A stretch of 14,078 nt of DNA, taken from assembly GCA_900549185.1 (NCBI GenBank), contig URNM01000039.1:1-14078 (forward strand), given 5' to 3'. The notes beneath the pieces were generated by a model that did no database searches, had not been told where the DNA came from, and saw only the letters and a list, made by a program, of their open reading frames with translations. Shown piece after piece: positions 1-8,086 of the stretch. The translations under genes were made by a program, and so were the position numbers. The DNA comes from an uncultured Collinsella sp. Lineage in GTDB: Bacteria; Actinomycetota; Coriobacteriia; Coriobacteriales; Coriobacteriaceae. Each line of letters begins with the position of its first letter. Position 1 is the first letter of the stretch.

Positions 1-20
1 CAGATGTGTATAAGAGACAG
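1..20 (+). other. Nextera transposase adapter remnant (not genomic)
   Basis: Bases 2-20 are exactly the 19-bp Tn5 mosaic end used in Nextera libraries, and base 1 matches the preceding adapter base. The adapter happens to be in frame with the gene behind it. It supplies an artificial ATG at 4 and would translate as MCIRDS, a familiar contamination signature. Genomic sequence begins at about base 21, so any start codon called at position 4 is false. Confidence 0.97.
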
Positions 21-21
21 T

Positions 22-1221
22 ATGAGCCCTGGCGGTGTTCATTCTCATATGAACCACGTCGAGGCTCTGGTCAAGATGGCTGCCGAGCACGGTGTCAAGA
101 CCGTTCGCGTCCACGCCTTCATGGATGGCCGCGACGTTGACCCGCAGTCCGGTGCCGGCTACATGAGCGAGTTCTGCGCCTTCCTGGCTAAGATTTCCGA
201 GGAGACCGGTTGCGACGCTCGCGTCGCCACCGTTTCTGGCCGCTATTGGGCCATGGACCGCGACAACCGTTGGGAGCGCATCCAGCGTGCCTACGACGTC
301 ATGGTCAACGCGTCCGATGCCGATACCGACCCCGTTTCCGGTATCAAGGCCTACTACGAGAAGGATCCGCGCGGCGACGAGTTCGTCGAGCCCTTCGCTG
401 CCCACAACGAGGGCATCCACGAGGGCGACGCGGCTATCTTCTTTAACTTCCGTCCCGACCGCGCTCGTCAGATGACCCGCGTGTTCACGGACAAGGAGTT
501 CGACGGCTTTGAGCGCGAGCAGATCAAGCTTTCGCACTTTGTGACGATGACCGAGTACGATCCGACGTTTGACGTCGAGGTCGCCTTCCCCAAGACGTTC
601 CCCGAGAACGTCCTGGCCGACGTTATCGCCGCCAATGGCCTGAAGCAGCTGCACACCGCCGAGACCGAGAAGTACGCCCACGTGACGTTCTTCCTCAACG
701 GCGGCATCGAGGAGCCCAAGGAGGGCGAGGAGCGCGTGCTCGTCGCTTCCCCCAAGGTCGCTACCTACGATCTGCAGCCCGAGATGAGCGCTCCCGAGGT
801 TACCGAGAAGCTTGTCGCCGCCATCAACGAGGATCGCGCTGATTTCTACATCGTGAACTTCGCGAACTGCGACATGGTTGGTCACACCGGTGTCTTCGAC
901 GCCGCCGTTAAGGCCGTCGAGGCCGTTGACGATGCCCTGTCCAAGGTTGTCCCGGCAATTCTCGCCAAGGGCGGCTTTGCGCTGATCACCGCCGACCACG
1001 GCAACGCCGACCACATGTTTGACGTTGCTTCCGACGGTTCCAAGCATCCGTTCACGGCTCACACCACCAACCGTGTGCCGTTCATCATCGTTGATGAGAA
1101 GGCCAAGCTCACCGGTATCGAGGACGGCCGTCTTTCCGATATCGCTCCGACCATGCTCACCATGGCTGGTATTGAGCCTTCCGCCGAGATGACGGGTCGC
1201 GTGCTCGCCACCGAGGCCTAA
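22..1221 (+). CDS. gpmI: 2,3-bisphosphoglycerate-independent phosphoglycerate mutase, 5'-truncated
   Basis: Cytosolic glycolytic enzyme that interconverts 3- and 2-phosphoglycerate, metal dependent (alkaline phosphatase superfamily). The 399 codons left cover the C-terminal four fifths of a family that is usually about 510 residues. Visible landmarks in order: GGVHSH substrate loop at the left edge, HAFMDGRDVDP, the MDRDNRWERIQ block, FNFRPDRARQMTR with its substrate-binding arginines, TEKYAHVTFFLNGG, NCDMVGHTG (metal Asp and His, near 871-885), ADHGNADHM (near 991-1014) and HTTNRVPFI (metal His). The N-terminal phosphatase part with the catalytic serine (NSEVGH-type motif in the family) is missing because the contig begins here. 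The ATG at 22 is therefore probably an internal Met rather than the start. The gene ends in tandem stops (TAA TAG) and is followed by a strong terminator. Confidence 0.96.
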   Translation: MSPGGVHSHMNHVEALVKMAAEHGVKTVRVHAFMDGRDVDPQSGAGYMSEFCAFLAKISEETGCDARVATVSGRYWAMDRDNRWERIQRAYDVMVNASDADTDPVSGIKAYYEKDPRGDEFVEPFAAHNEGIHEGDAAIFFNFRPDRARQMTRVFTDKEFDGFEREQIKLSHFVTMTEYDPTFDVEVAFPKTFPENVLADVIAANGLKQLHTAETEKYAHVTFFLNGGIEEPKEGEERVLVASPKVATYDLQPEMSAPEVTEKLVAAINEDRADFYIVNFANCDMVGHTGVFDAAVKAVEAVDDALSKVVPAILAKGGFALITADHGNADHMFDVASDGSKHPFTAHTTNRVPFIIVDEKAKLTGIEDGRLSDIAPTMLTMAGIEPSAEMTGRVLATEA

Positions 1222-1246
1222 TAGAAAACAAATACCGTTTTCTAGT

Positions 1247-1281
1247 AAGGGGGTTGTCCACAACCGGACAACCCCCTTTTT
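1247..1281 (+). terminator. Rho-independent terminator after gpmI
   Basis: A perfect 13-bp stem (1247-1259 with 1266-1278) with a 6-nt loop, running directly into a T-run (1277-1281). It lies 26 bp after the gpmI stop, so secG probably needs its own promoter. Confidence 0.92.
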
Positions 1282-1340
1282 GGTATTTCTGCCATTTCCA
1301 CCCCGTCCTTGAGTGGCAGGTAGGGGAGAGCGGGGGATTG

Positions 1341-1349
1341 TGGTACAGT
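1341..1349 (+). promoter_or_regulatory. Candidate extended -10 promoter for secG
   Basis: TGGTACAGT fits the extended -10 form TGnTAnnnT and lies 36 bp upstream of the secG ATG, beyond the gpmI terminator. No good -35 hexamer is found at 16-18 bp spacing, so this rests on the extended -10 match and the need for a promoter between 1282 and 1372. Confidence 0.35.
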
Positions 1350-1385
1350 ACTGGAGTTTGAACTGTTCTATTAAGGAGCTTATCT

Positions 1386-1640
1386 ATGGGTCCGTTCCAG
1401 ATTCTTCTGTTTGTCGTTTGGGCTGTCTCTGCCGTGGCGCTGACGATTCTCGTCCTGATGCATTCCGGTAAGGGCACCGGCGTTTCGGATATGATCGCTA
1501 GCTCGCTGTATAACTCCAGCTCTGCCACGGGCGTCATGGAGCAGAACCTCGATCGCCTGACGGTAATTATGGCCGTTGTTTTTGCCGTGTGCGTTGTCCT
1601 GTGCATGTTCTTCTTCCCGCAGGGCATCGTCGGCTACTAA
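1386..1640 (+). CDS. secG: Preprotein translocase subunit SecG
   Basis: Small integral membrane subunit of the SecYEG protein-export channel, which assists SecA-driven translocation. The 84 residues show the family pattern: a first membrane segment (about residues 3-24), the diagnostic ILMHSGKGTGVSDM stretch on the loop after it, and a second membrane segment (about 57-78). Length is normal for bacterial SecG. The ATG at 1386 is preceded by AAGGAG at 1373-1378 with a 7-nt gap. secG directly downstream of glycolytic genes (gpmI here) is a common Gram-positive arrangement. It is flanked by terminators on both sides, so it is probably a single-gene transcript. Confidence 0.94.
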   Translation: MGPFQILLFVVWAVSAVALTILVLMHSGKGTGVSDMIASSLYNSSSATGVMEQNLDRLTVIMAVVFAVCVVLCMFFFPQGIVGY

Positions 1641-1665
1641 GCATCGGCGTATATACGTTTGCAAT

Positions 1666-1692
1666 GGGTCTCGCAGGTGCGGGACCCTTTTT
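1666..1692 (+). terminator. Rho-independent terminator after secG
   Basis: A 9-bp stem (1666-1674 with 1679-1687, one G-U pair), 4-nt loop AGGT, then TTTTT at 1688-1692. It lies 26 bp beyond the secG stop. Confidence 0.9.
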
Positions 1693-1882
1693 GTTTACAT
1701 ATTTGTAACAGAGTCAAAATATCCCCACATACTTCGCCCAACTAAAGAAATTCTCGACCGTTAACCGGAATTAGCCCCAAATCGTGCATAAAATGCGCTA
1801 CTGTATTGCGAAACGTTGGTCCGTTGTGCATAACCAGCCATAGCAGCGGGCGGCGTTTTGATGGTTCGGATCGGATTGTCTC

Positions 1883-1892
1883 GACATATGTC
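1883..1892. promoter_or_regulatory. 10-bp palindrome in the oppA leader (possible operator)
   Basis: GACATATGTC is a perfect palindrome 29 bp upstream of the oppA ribosome binding site. The stretch 1693-1921 between the secG terminator and the oppA RBS is otherwise featureless: no gene and no convincing -35/-10 pair. TAAAAT at 1789-1794 and TACTGT at 1799-1804 are the best -10-like hexamers, both without a matching -35. An operator role is only a guess from position. Confidence 0.2.
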
Positions 1893-1933
1893 CGACTGAA
1901 CATTTCTTTGTCCTATCTCATAAGGAGGATGGC

Positions 1934-3610
1934 ATGGCTGATTCTATGTTCCACCAGCCCGTTATGGGTCGTCGCGCCTTTGTTGGCGGCACCCTCGCTG
2001 CGAGCTCCATGGCTTTTCTTGCCGCATGCGGCAAGAAGGGCGGCGACGCTTCCGGTTCTGAGTCCGGTTCGACGCTGAACTTCTACATCAACAACCCGGT
2101 CTGCATCGACCCCTACAATGTCCAGGAGGACCAGGGCACTCAGGTCGAGTACCAGCTCTTTGACGCTCTGACCTCTTATGACGCCGAGAAGGGCGAGATC
2201 GTTCCGCTGGCTTGCGAGTCCTTTGAGGCCAACGACGACGCCACCGAGTTTACCTTCAAGATCAAGAAGGCCAAGTTCCACAACGGTGACGACGTTACCT
2301 CCAAGTCCTTCAAGCTCGGTTGGGAGCGTCTGGTCAACACCAAGTCGGCTATCGCTACCGAGTACGGCCCTTCCGAGGTCTCCTATCACCTTTCCATGGT
2401 CGAGGGCTATGACGACCTGCTTGCCGGTAACGCTACCGAGCTCAGCGGTGTTACTTGCCCCGACGATGAGACCCTCGTCGTCAAGCTGTCTTCCGCTTAC
2501 GCCGACTTCCCCTTCGTTGCCTCTCACCCGGCTCTGGCCCCGGTTCCCGAGTGCGCCGAGTCCGATGTCAAGAGCTTCTACCTTGCACCGGTCGGTAACG
2601 GCCCGTTCATGATGGACGGCAAGTGGGAGGATGGTCAGGAGATCAACCTCAAGAAGTTCGACGATTACTATGGCGACAAGGCCAAGATCGATGGCATCCA
2701 CTTCCAGGTCATCAAGGACATGGAGACCGCTTACAAGGAGTTCCAGGCCGGTAACCTCGATGTCTGCGACGTTCCCGTTGCTCAGATCGACGCTGCCAAG
2801 AAGGATCGCGGTGTGTCCAAGGACGGCTACACCATGGGTGACGGCGAGCGCATGCTGCTCGGCGCCGAGCCTTCCACCTACTACCTGACCTGCAACAACA
2901 CGGCCGAGCCGTTCAACAACGCCGACCTGCGCAGGGGTATCTCCCTGGCCATCAACCGTGAGGCCATCTGCAAGACCATCTTCAAGGGTACCCGTACCCC
3001 TGCCGACGGCATTGTTCCTCCGGGCATCGATGGCTACAAGGAGGGCGCATGGGAGTTCTGCGCCTACGACGTCGACAAGGCTAACGAGTACCTCGACAAG
3101 GTTGCTCCCGCTGGCGCTAACGGCGATCGTGGCATTAACGTGACTCTGTCCTACAACCAGGACGGTGGCCACAAGGAGATCATGGAGTCCATCATCGGCG
3201 ACCTCGCCAAGGTTGGCGTTACCGCTGTCTCCGATACCCCCGAGTGGTCTGCCCTGCTCGAGCAGTATCAGAACTTTAACTATCAGTTCGGTCGTCTGGG
3301 TTGGATTGCTGACTACCCGATCATGGACAACTTCCTGTATCCGCTGTTCCACTCCGACTCCCTCGGTGGCGACAACCGCTCTGGTTACAACAACCCCGAG
3401 TTCGACGCCAAGGTCGATGAGGCCCGTACCACGGTTGACGACGAAGAGCGCGTCGCTAAGATGCAGGAGGCCGATGCAATGGTCGCTGCCGACTGCCCGG
3501 TCATCCCGGTGATGTTCTACACGCACACCATCGCCGGCTCCGATCGCATCAAGCACCTCTATGTCGATCCGCAGAAGCACGCCGATCTGGGTACCGCTGA
3601 GCTCGCCTAA
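1934..3610 (+). CDS. oppA: Oligopeptide ABC transporter substrate-binding lipoprotein OppA
   Basis: Extracellular family 5 solute-binding protein that captures peptides and delivers them to OppBC. The 558-residue length is typical. The N-terminus carries a lipoprotein signal: GRRAF at residues 12-16, a hydrophobic stretch, and lipobox LAAC with the lipidated Cys at position 32. Twin arginines with Phe two positions on suggest export through Tat rather than Sec. The mature part has a charged/Ser-Gly linker, then family features including the IDPYNVQEDQGTQ opening, FKIKKAKFHNGDDVTS and LRRGISLAINREAI. The ATG at 1934 has a strong AAGGAGG at 1922-1928; a nearer ATG at 1929 is out of frame. It is the first gene of the opp cluster, separated from oppB by 156 bp that holds a hairpin, which would allow higher expression of the binding protein than of the channel. 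The substrate is inferred from family and neighbours. Confidence 0.93.
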   Translation: MADSMFHQPVMGRRAFVGGTLAASSMAFLAACGKKGGDASGSESGSTLNFYINNPVCIDPYNVQEDQGTQVEYQLFDALTSYDAEKGEIVPLACESFEANDDATEFTFKIKKAKFHNGDDVTSKSFKLGWERLVNTKSAIATEYGPSEVSYHLSMVEGYDDLLAGNATELSGVTCPDDETLVVKLSSAYADFPFVASHPALAPVPECAESDVKSFYLAPVGNGPFMMDGKWEDGQEINLKKFDDYYGDKAKIDGIHFQVIKDMETAYKEFQAGNLDVCDVPVAQIDAAKKDRGVSKDGYTMGDGERMLLGAEPSTYYLTCNNTAEPFNNADLRRGISLAINREAICKTIFKGTRTPADGIVPPGIDGYKEGAWEFCAYDVDKANEYLDKVAPAGANGDRGINVTLSYNQDGGHKEIMESIIGDLAKVGVTAVSDTPEWSALLEQYQNFNYQFGRLGWIADYPIMDNFLYPLFHSDSLGGDNRSGYNNPEFDAKVDEARTTVDDEERVAKMQEADAMVAADCPVIPVMFYTHTIAGSDRIKHLYVDPQKHADLGTAELA

Positions 3611-3707
3611 GAGTTTGCAGCTTCCGTGAGGGTCAAGTATTTACGTAGACCTCATGGGAAACATACAGTTCTCCCTAACCTGGGGTAAACTGGCTGATGG
3701 TAATTTT

Positions 3708-3735
3708 GGGATGCCGGTCTGGCGATCGGCATCCC
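3708..3735 (+). promoter_or_regulatory. oppA-oppB intergenic hairpin
   Basis: GGGATGCCG (3708-3716) pairs perfectly with CGGCATCCC (3727-3735) around a 10-nt loop. Only a weak ATTTA follows, so it is not a full terminator. Its position between the binding-protein gene and the permease genes suits a partial terminator or a 3'-end mRNA stabiliser that raises oppA over oppBCDF. A TAAACT hexamer at 3686-3691 could be a -10 for a separate oppB promoter but has no clear -35. Confidence 0.5.
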
Positions 3736-3766
3736 ATTTAGGTTAATCCCTAGATAGGGGAGTGGT

Positions 3767-4804
3767 ATGGGTAAGTACATCGTTAAACGTGTGCTTCAGT
3801 TCATCCCGGTGTTTTTGGGCGTTACGCTGATTTTGTTCGCCCTCCAGAATATCGTGCCGGGAGATCCGATCAAGCTGATCGGTGGAGACAAGGCTCTGTC
3901 CCCCGAGGTGGAGCTTCAGCTTCGCGTCCGCTATCACCTGGTCCAGTCGGACGAGGACGGCAACGCGATCCTTGACGAGAACGGCGACCCCGTTCAAACG
4001 TCGCTCGTGGACCGTTACTTGTATTACATGAACGGCCTGCTTCATGGTGATCTGGGCAATTCGTATCAGCGCAAGCTGCCGGTTACGGAAATCTTTGCCC
4101 AGAAGTATCCGTATACGGTCAAACTTGCCGCGTGCGCCATCGTGCTCGAGGCAATCATGGGTATCGGTGCGGGTATCATTTCGGCGGTAAAGCGTTATTC
4201 CTTCTGGGATATTTTGGTAACGCTCACCACGTCGATCCTCGTTGCGGTCCCGGCCTTCTGGCTCGGTATGTTGCTGCAACTGTTCTTTGGCGTCATTCTC
4301 AAGGACGCCACGGGCGGTGCATTCTCCATGCCGATCTCGGGTGCCGGCGGTGCCAGCTCTCAGTATCAGGATTGGATGCACTATGTGCTTCCGACCATTA
4401 CGCTGGCTTCGGTTTCGACCGCTTATGCTGCCCGCATTATGCGCTCGCAGCTGCTTGACGTCATGAACCAGGATTACATTCGTACGGCAAAAGCCAAGGG
4501 TCTCTCCAATCGCGCGATCATCATCAAGCATGCGCTTAAGAATGCACTCATCCCCGTCGTTACCTATATTGGTGTCGACTTTGGCGGCATGCTTTCGGGC
4601 GCCATCCTGACCGAGACGGTCTTTAACTGGCCCGGTATCGGCTATGAGGTCTATCGCGCCATTAGCATGCGTGACTGGCCCATCGTTATGGGCGGCGTTA
4701 CGCTCATCGTCGTCGTCGTCATGGTGATCAACCTGCTCGTCGACATTAGCTATGCATTCCTCGACCCGCGCATCCGCCTTGGCGGTCCGTCGGATAAGGC
4801 CTAA
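3767..4804 (+). CDS. oppB: Oligopeptide ABC transporter permease OppB
   Basis: First of the two membrane subunits forming the peptide channel. The 345 residues begin with the OppB/DppB pattern KYIVKRVLQFIPVFLGVTLILF (membrane segment about residues 8-28), then VPGDP (30-34). HGDLGNS (93-99) precedes the permease core of several membrane segments. The EAA-type loop that contacts the ATPases is at about 237-262 (QDYIRTAKAKGLS, then HALKNALIP). An insertion rich in Asp, Glu and Asn (about 58-78) lies in the extracytoplasmic loop after the first membrane segment. The ATG at 3767 has AGGGGAG 4 nt upstream. Its stop overlaps the ribosome binding site of oppC, so the two are certainly on one transcript. 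Confidence 0.95.
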   Translation: MGKYIVKRVLQFIPVFLGVTLILFALQNIVPGDPIKLIGGDKALSPEVELQLRVRYHLVQSDEDGNAILDENGDPVQTSLVDRYLYYMNGLLHGDLGNSYQRKLPVTEIFAQKYPYTVKLAACAIVLEAIMGIGAGIISAVKRYSFWDILVTLTTSILVAVPAFWLGMLLQLFFGVILKDATGGAFSMPISGAGGASSQYQDWMHYVLPTITLASVSTAYAARIMRSQLLDVMNQDYIRTAKAKGLSNRAIIIKHALKNALIPVVTYIGVDFGGMLSGAILTETVFNWPGIGYEVYRAISMRDWPIVMGGVTLIVVVVMVINLLVDISYAFLDPRIRLGGPSDKA

Positions 4805-4818
4805 GGGAGGTACGTCTC

Positions 4819-5754
4819 ATGCAGGAAACTGATTCTCAGTCTCAGGAGCAGGCTACCGCCACCAAGGCCGCATCTGCTCCCGCCAAGTCCCGCACGCTGT
4901 GGGGCGACGCTTTTAAGCGTCTTCGTAAGAACAAGCTCGCCGTTATCGGTGTCTGCTGGATCATCATCGTCGTTGTGGTTGCCCTGACCGCAGATCTGTG
5001 GGCTAAGCCCTGGCTCGGTTCGCCGACGGCTTCCGACTCGACCACCATGGCCCAGACGTCGCTGATGGCTCCGTGTGCAGAGCACCCGTTTGGCACCGAC
5101 GCCCTTGGTCGTGACATTCTCGTTCGCGTTATCTACGGTGCACGTGTTTCGCTTTCCGTCGGTATTATGGCCACTGCGATCTCCACGGTGATTGGTCTGG
5201 TCATGGGTGCTCTGGCCGGTTTCTACGGCGGCATCTGGGATACGATCATCATGCGCTGTGCGGATATTTTCCTGGCGTTCCCGTACGTGCTTTTCGTTGT
5301 CGCCATGATCGCCGTTATCGGCCGTGGTCTTCAGAACGTCTTTTTCGCCATCGGCATTCTCGGCTGGCCTTCGATTGCGCGCGTCTTCCGCTCTGCAATC
5401 TTGACGGTCAAGGAAAACGATTATGTTGACGCTGCGCGCGCGATGGGTGCATCTGATGCTCGTATCGTCGTGCGTCACATCTTCCCGAACTCCGTCGCCT
5501 CCATCGTGGTCTACGCGACCATGAACATTGGTGGCGCCATCCTGACCGAGTCAGCTCTGTCCTTCCTCGGCATGGGCGTTATTCCGCCTACGCCTTCGTG
5601 GGGCTCCATGATTCAAGACGGTCAGCAGTATCTTCTGACTGCTCCCTGGATGATGATCATGCCCGGTCTGGCAATTCTCTCGACGGTGCTCGCCTTCACC
5701 CTGCTGGGTGACGGTCTGCGCGACGCCCTCGACGTCAAGATGAAGGACGCATAA
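4819..5754 (+). CDS. oppC: Oligopeptide ABC transporter permease OppC
   Basis: Second membrane subunit of the importer, pairing with OppB. It has 311 residues with a Gln/Ser/Ala-rich cytoplasmic N-terminus (1-25), a first membrane segment at about 41-58, the OppC signature HPFGTDALGRDIL at 88-100, and the EAA-type loop at about 203-222 (DAARAMGASD, then VRHIFPN). The ending LLGDGLRDALDVKMKDA is typical of the family. The ATG at 4819 is served by AAGGGAGG at 4803-4810, which overlaps the oppB stop codon. The stop lies 2 bp before the oppD start, indicating translational coupling. Confidence 0.95.
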   Translation: MQETDSQSQEQATATKAASAPAKSRTLWGDAFKRLRKNKLAVIGVCWIIIVVVVALTADLWAKPWLGSPTASDSTTMAQTSLMAPCAEHPFGTDALGRDILVRVIYGARVSLSVGIMATAISTVIGLVMGALAGFYGGIWDTIIMRCADIFLAFPYVLFVVAMIAVIGRGLQNVFFAIGILGWPSIARVFRSAILTVKENDYVDAARAMGASDARIVVRHIFPNSVASIVVYATMNIGGAILTESALSFLGMGVIPPTPSWGSMIQDGQQYLLTAPWMMIMPGLAILSTVLAFTLLGDGLRDALDVKMKDA

Positions 5755-5756
5755 GG

Positions 5757-6848
5757 ATGAAGAAGAACAAGAACTATGTGGACCTGAAGGACCAGCCGGT
5801 TCCCGAGGGCCAGCATCTGCTCGAGGTCGATGACCTTAAGATGTATTTCCACACCGAGGATGGCGTTGTTCGCGCTGTCGACGGTGTCTCCTACACGCTC
5901 GATCGCGGCGAGACCCTGGGCGTCGTCGGTGAGTCCGGCTCCGGTAAGTCCGTGACCGCCATGACCATCATGGGTCTTATCTCGATGCCTCCGGGAAAGA
6001 TCGAGGGCGGCGACGTTCGCTATCGCGGTCGTTCTATCCTCGAGATGACCGAGGAAGAGATGCAGCACATTCGCGGTAACGACATCGCGATGATCTTCCA
6101 GGATCCTATGACCTCCTTGAACCCGGTCTATAAGATCGGCAAGCAGGTGGGCGAGGGTCTTCGTCTGCACCGCGGCTACTCCAAGCAGGAGGCGCTCAAG
6201 CGTGCCACCGAGCTTTTGGACCTCGTTGGTATTCCCGAGCCCGAGAAGCGCGTCAATGAGTATCCGCACCAGTTCTCTGGCGGTATGCGTCAGCGCGTCA
6301 TGATTGCCATGGCTCTTGCCTGCGATCCCGATATTTTGATTGCCGACGAGCCCACGACTGCCCTGGACGTTACCATTCAGGCTCAGATTATTGAGCTTAT
6401 GCAGGAAATGCAGGAGAAGAACGGCAACGCCATCATCATGATCACCCATGACCTGGGCGTTGTCGCTGATATGGCCGACAAGATCATGGTTATGTACGCC
6501 GGCCGTCCCGTCGAGTTCGGTACTGCTGAGGAAATCTTCTACGAGAGCCGCCACCCCTACACCTGGGGCCTTATCCGCTCCATCCCGGAGCAGGCCATCG
6601 ATGAGAAGAAGCCGCTTACGCCGATTCATGGCAACCCGCCTTCGCTCATGAACCTGCCCGAGGGCTGCGTGTTCTCTCCTCGCTGCCCCTATGCGACGGA
6701 TAAGTGCCGCAAGCAGCGCCCCGAGCGTTTTGTTACCGAGTCTGGTCACTATTCTGCGTGCCACTACGCTGGCGACCCCGAGTTCCTCAAGAACGCTCCT
6801 GTGACGTCCCGTACGCGCAAGGATTCCAAGAAGGGAGGCGAGGCGTAA
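5757..6848 (+). CDS. oppD: Oligopeptide ABC transporter ATP-binding protein OppD
   Basis: Cytoplasmic ATPase driving peptide uptake, working with OppF. The 363 residues contain Walker A GESGSGKS (58-65), a Q-loop in MIFQDPMTSLNP, signature SGGMRQ (from S174), Walker B ILIADEP with D197-E198, and the switch His in ITHDLG. The C-terminal oligopeptide-transporter extension has the Cys pattern GCVFSPRCPYATDKC and a later Cys in SACHY, which in homologues can hold an Fe-S cluster. It starts 2 bp after the oppC stop with only a modest AAGGA upstream (5743-5747), so coupled re-initiation is likely. Its TAA stop shares one base with the oppF ATG. Confidence 0.95.
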   Translation: MKKNKNYVDLKDQPVPEGQHLLEVDDLKMYFHTEDGVVRAVDGVSYTLDRGETLGVVGESGSGKSVTAMTIMGLISMPPGKIEGGDVRYRGRSILEMTEEEMQHIRGNDIAMIFQDPMTSLNPVYKIGKQVGEGLRLHRGYSKQEALKRATELLDLVGIPEPEKRVNEYPHQFSGGMRQRVMIAMALACDPDILIADEPTTALDVTIQAQIIELMQEMQEKNGNAIIMITHDLGVVADMADKIMVMYAGRPVEFGTAEEIFYESRHPYTWGLIRSIPEQAIDEKKPLTPIHGNPPSLMNLPEGCVFSPRCPYATDKCRKQRPERFVTESGHYSACHYAGDPEFLKNAPVTSRTRKDSKKGGEA

Positions 6849-7876
6849 TGGCAGATACCAACGAGCGTACTCCACTGCTGAAGGTCGAGCACCTCTCTAA
6901 GGAGTTCCCCGCTGAGTCCGGCATGTTCGCCAAGCGCTTCTCCAAGCGTGTCGTCTCTGCTGTAAATGACATCTCTTTTGAGATTTATCCTGGCGAGACC
7001 TTCGGTCTGGTTGGCGAGTCTGGTTGCGGTAAGTCCACCACGGGCCGTACTATCATGCGCCTGACCAAGCCGACCGCCGGTAAGGTGTTCTTCCAGGGCA
7101 AAGACGTTGCCGAGATGAGCAAGCATGAGATCAAGGACATGCGTCGCGAGATGCAGTTTATCTTCCAAGATCCTTATGCTTCGCTCAACCCTCGTATGAC
7201 CATCGGTGAGATCGTCTCCGAGCCCATGACCATTCACGGCGTGGGCACCAAGGAGGAGCGCATTGAGCGCGTCCGCGAGCTTCTCGACGTTGTCGGACTG
7301 AACCCCGAGCACATCAACCGTTATCCTCATGAGTTCTCCGGCGGTCAGCGTCAGCGTGTCGGCATCGCCCGCGCGTTCGCTTTGAAGCCCAAGCTGATCA
7401 TCTGCGACGAGCCGGTTTCCGCTTTGGATGTGTCCATTCAGGCCCAGGTTCTGAACCTGCTCAAGGAACTCCAGGACAAGTTCGGTACCGCGTATCTGTT
7501 TATCGCTCACGACCTGTCCGTCGTGCAGCACATTTCCGATCGCGTTGCCGTTATGTATCTGGGTAAGATGGTTGAGGTTTCGGACTGGAAGACGCTCTAT
7601 AGCGAGCCTCACCATCCGTACACGCAGTCGCTGCTGTCTGCCGTGCCGGTTCCCGATCCGGATATCCAGAAGACCCGTAAGCGCATCATCCTCGCCGGCG
7701 ATCCGCCGTCACCGTTGGATCCGCCGACCGGTTGCCGTTTCCACACCCGCTGCCCGATCGCGCAGGGTATTTGCTCTGAGAAGCTTCCCGAGTTTAAGGA
7801 AGTCGCACCGGGTCACTGCTGCGCGTGCCACTTCGCGGAGCCGTTCCCGATCAAGGAATCGCACATCGACCTGTAG
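6848..7876 (+). CDS. oppF: Oligopeptide ABC transporter ATP-binding protein OppF
   Basis: Second ATPase of the importer. The 342 residues carry Walker A GESGCGKS (56-63), FIFQDPYASLNP Q-loop, signature SGGQRQ (from S164), Walker B LIICDEP with D187-E188, and the switch His in IAHDLS. The C-terminal extension repeats the Cys-rich pattern of OppD (GCRFHTRCP, later HCCACHF). I chose the ATG at 6848, which overlaps the oppD stop by one base (TAATG) and has AAGGGAGG at 6831-6838. The frame is open further upstream to 6704, but that stretch overlaps oppD and is not a believable start. Last gene of the opp cluster. No simple hairpin-plus-T-run follows it; the first structured element downstream is the inverted repeat at 7891-8017. 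Confidence 0.95.
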   Translation: MADTNERTPLLKVEHLSKEFPAESGMFAKRFSKRVVSAVNDISFEIYPGETFGLVGESGCGKSTTGRTIMRLTKPTAGKVFFQGKDVAEMSKHEIKDMRREMQFIFQDPYASLNPRMTIGEIVSEPMTIHGVGTKEERIERVRELLDVVGLNPEHINRYPHEFSGGQRQRVGIARAFALKPKLIICDEPVSALDVSIQAQVLNLLKELQDKFGTAYLFIAHDLSVVQHISDRVAVMYLGKMVEVSDWKTLYSEPHHPYTQSLLSAVPVPDPDIQKTRKRIILAGDPPSPLDPPTGCRFHTRCPIAQGICSEKLPEFKEVAPGHCCACHFAEPFPIKESHIDL

Positions 7877-7885
7877 TCGGTTGTT

Positions 7886-8032
7886 TGTCCGGGCCCGCCC
7901 TGGCGTTGCTTTTCAGAACGTCCTCGGACATGCAAGAAACCCCCGCTGCGTACTTCGTGCGGCGGGGGTTTCTTGCGTCCTGCGGAGTGTTCTGAAAAGT
8001 AACTTCAGGGCAGGCCCTGCGGTAACTCGGCA
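7886..8032 (+). repeat. Structured inverted-repeat element A
   Basis: A nested imperfect palindrome. Outer arms 7891-7919 and 7989-8017 pair at 25 of 29 or better counting G-U pairs. Inner arms 7934-7946 and 7962-7974 pair perfectly (13 bp) around a 15-nt apex. Between outer and inner stems sit non-fully-paired segments GTCCTCGGACATGC (7920-7933) and GCGTCCTGCGGAGTG (7975-7989). The same two segments recur in the element at 8182-8332 in reverse orientation, although the stems differ. It could be a structured RNA, a mobile palindromic repeat, or simply the oppF 3' structure. It lacks the T-run of a classical terminator. The outer limits (7886, 8032) are approximate. Confidence 0.8.
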
Positions 8033-8086
8033 GAGGAGGGGAGTGCGATTCCTCGATCGCTCACTTAATCTAATAGGAAAGTTAGT

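Noticed and set aside
1913..3580. A 555-codon open frame on the minus strand opposite oppA
   Set aside because: It mirrors a well-supported transporter gene codon by codon in GC-rich sequence, has no ribosome binding site and shows a repetitive Val/Leu/Asp/Gly composition typical of antisense shadows.
5622..6875. A 417-codon minus-strand frame opposite oppD, and similar frames at 6764-7615 and 9641-10678
   Set aside because: Each is the antisense shadow of a gene with clear catalytic motifs; none has a start context or recognisable domain.
7932..7976. Inner hairpin of element A as a simple oppF terminator
   Set aside because: The stem is strong but is followed by GTCC rather than a T-run, and it is part of the larger nested element. 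It may still stop transcription, but it is not a standard intrinsic terminator.
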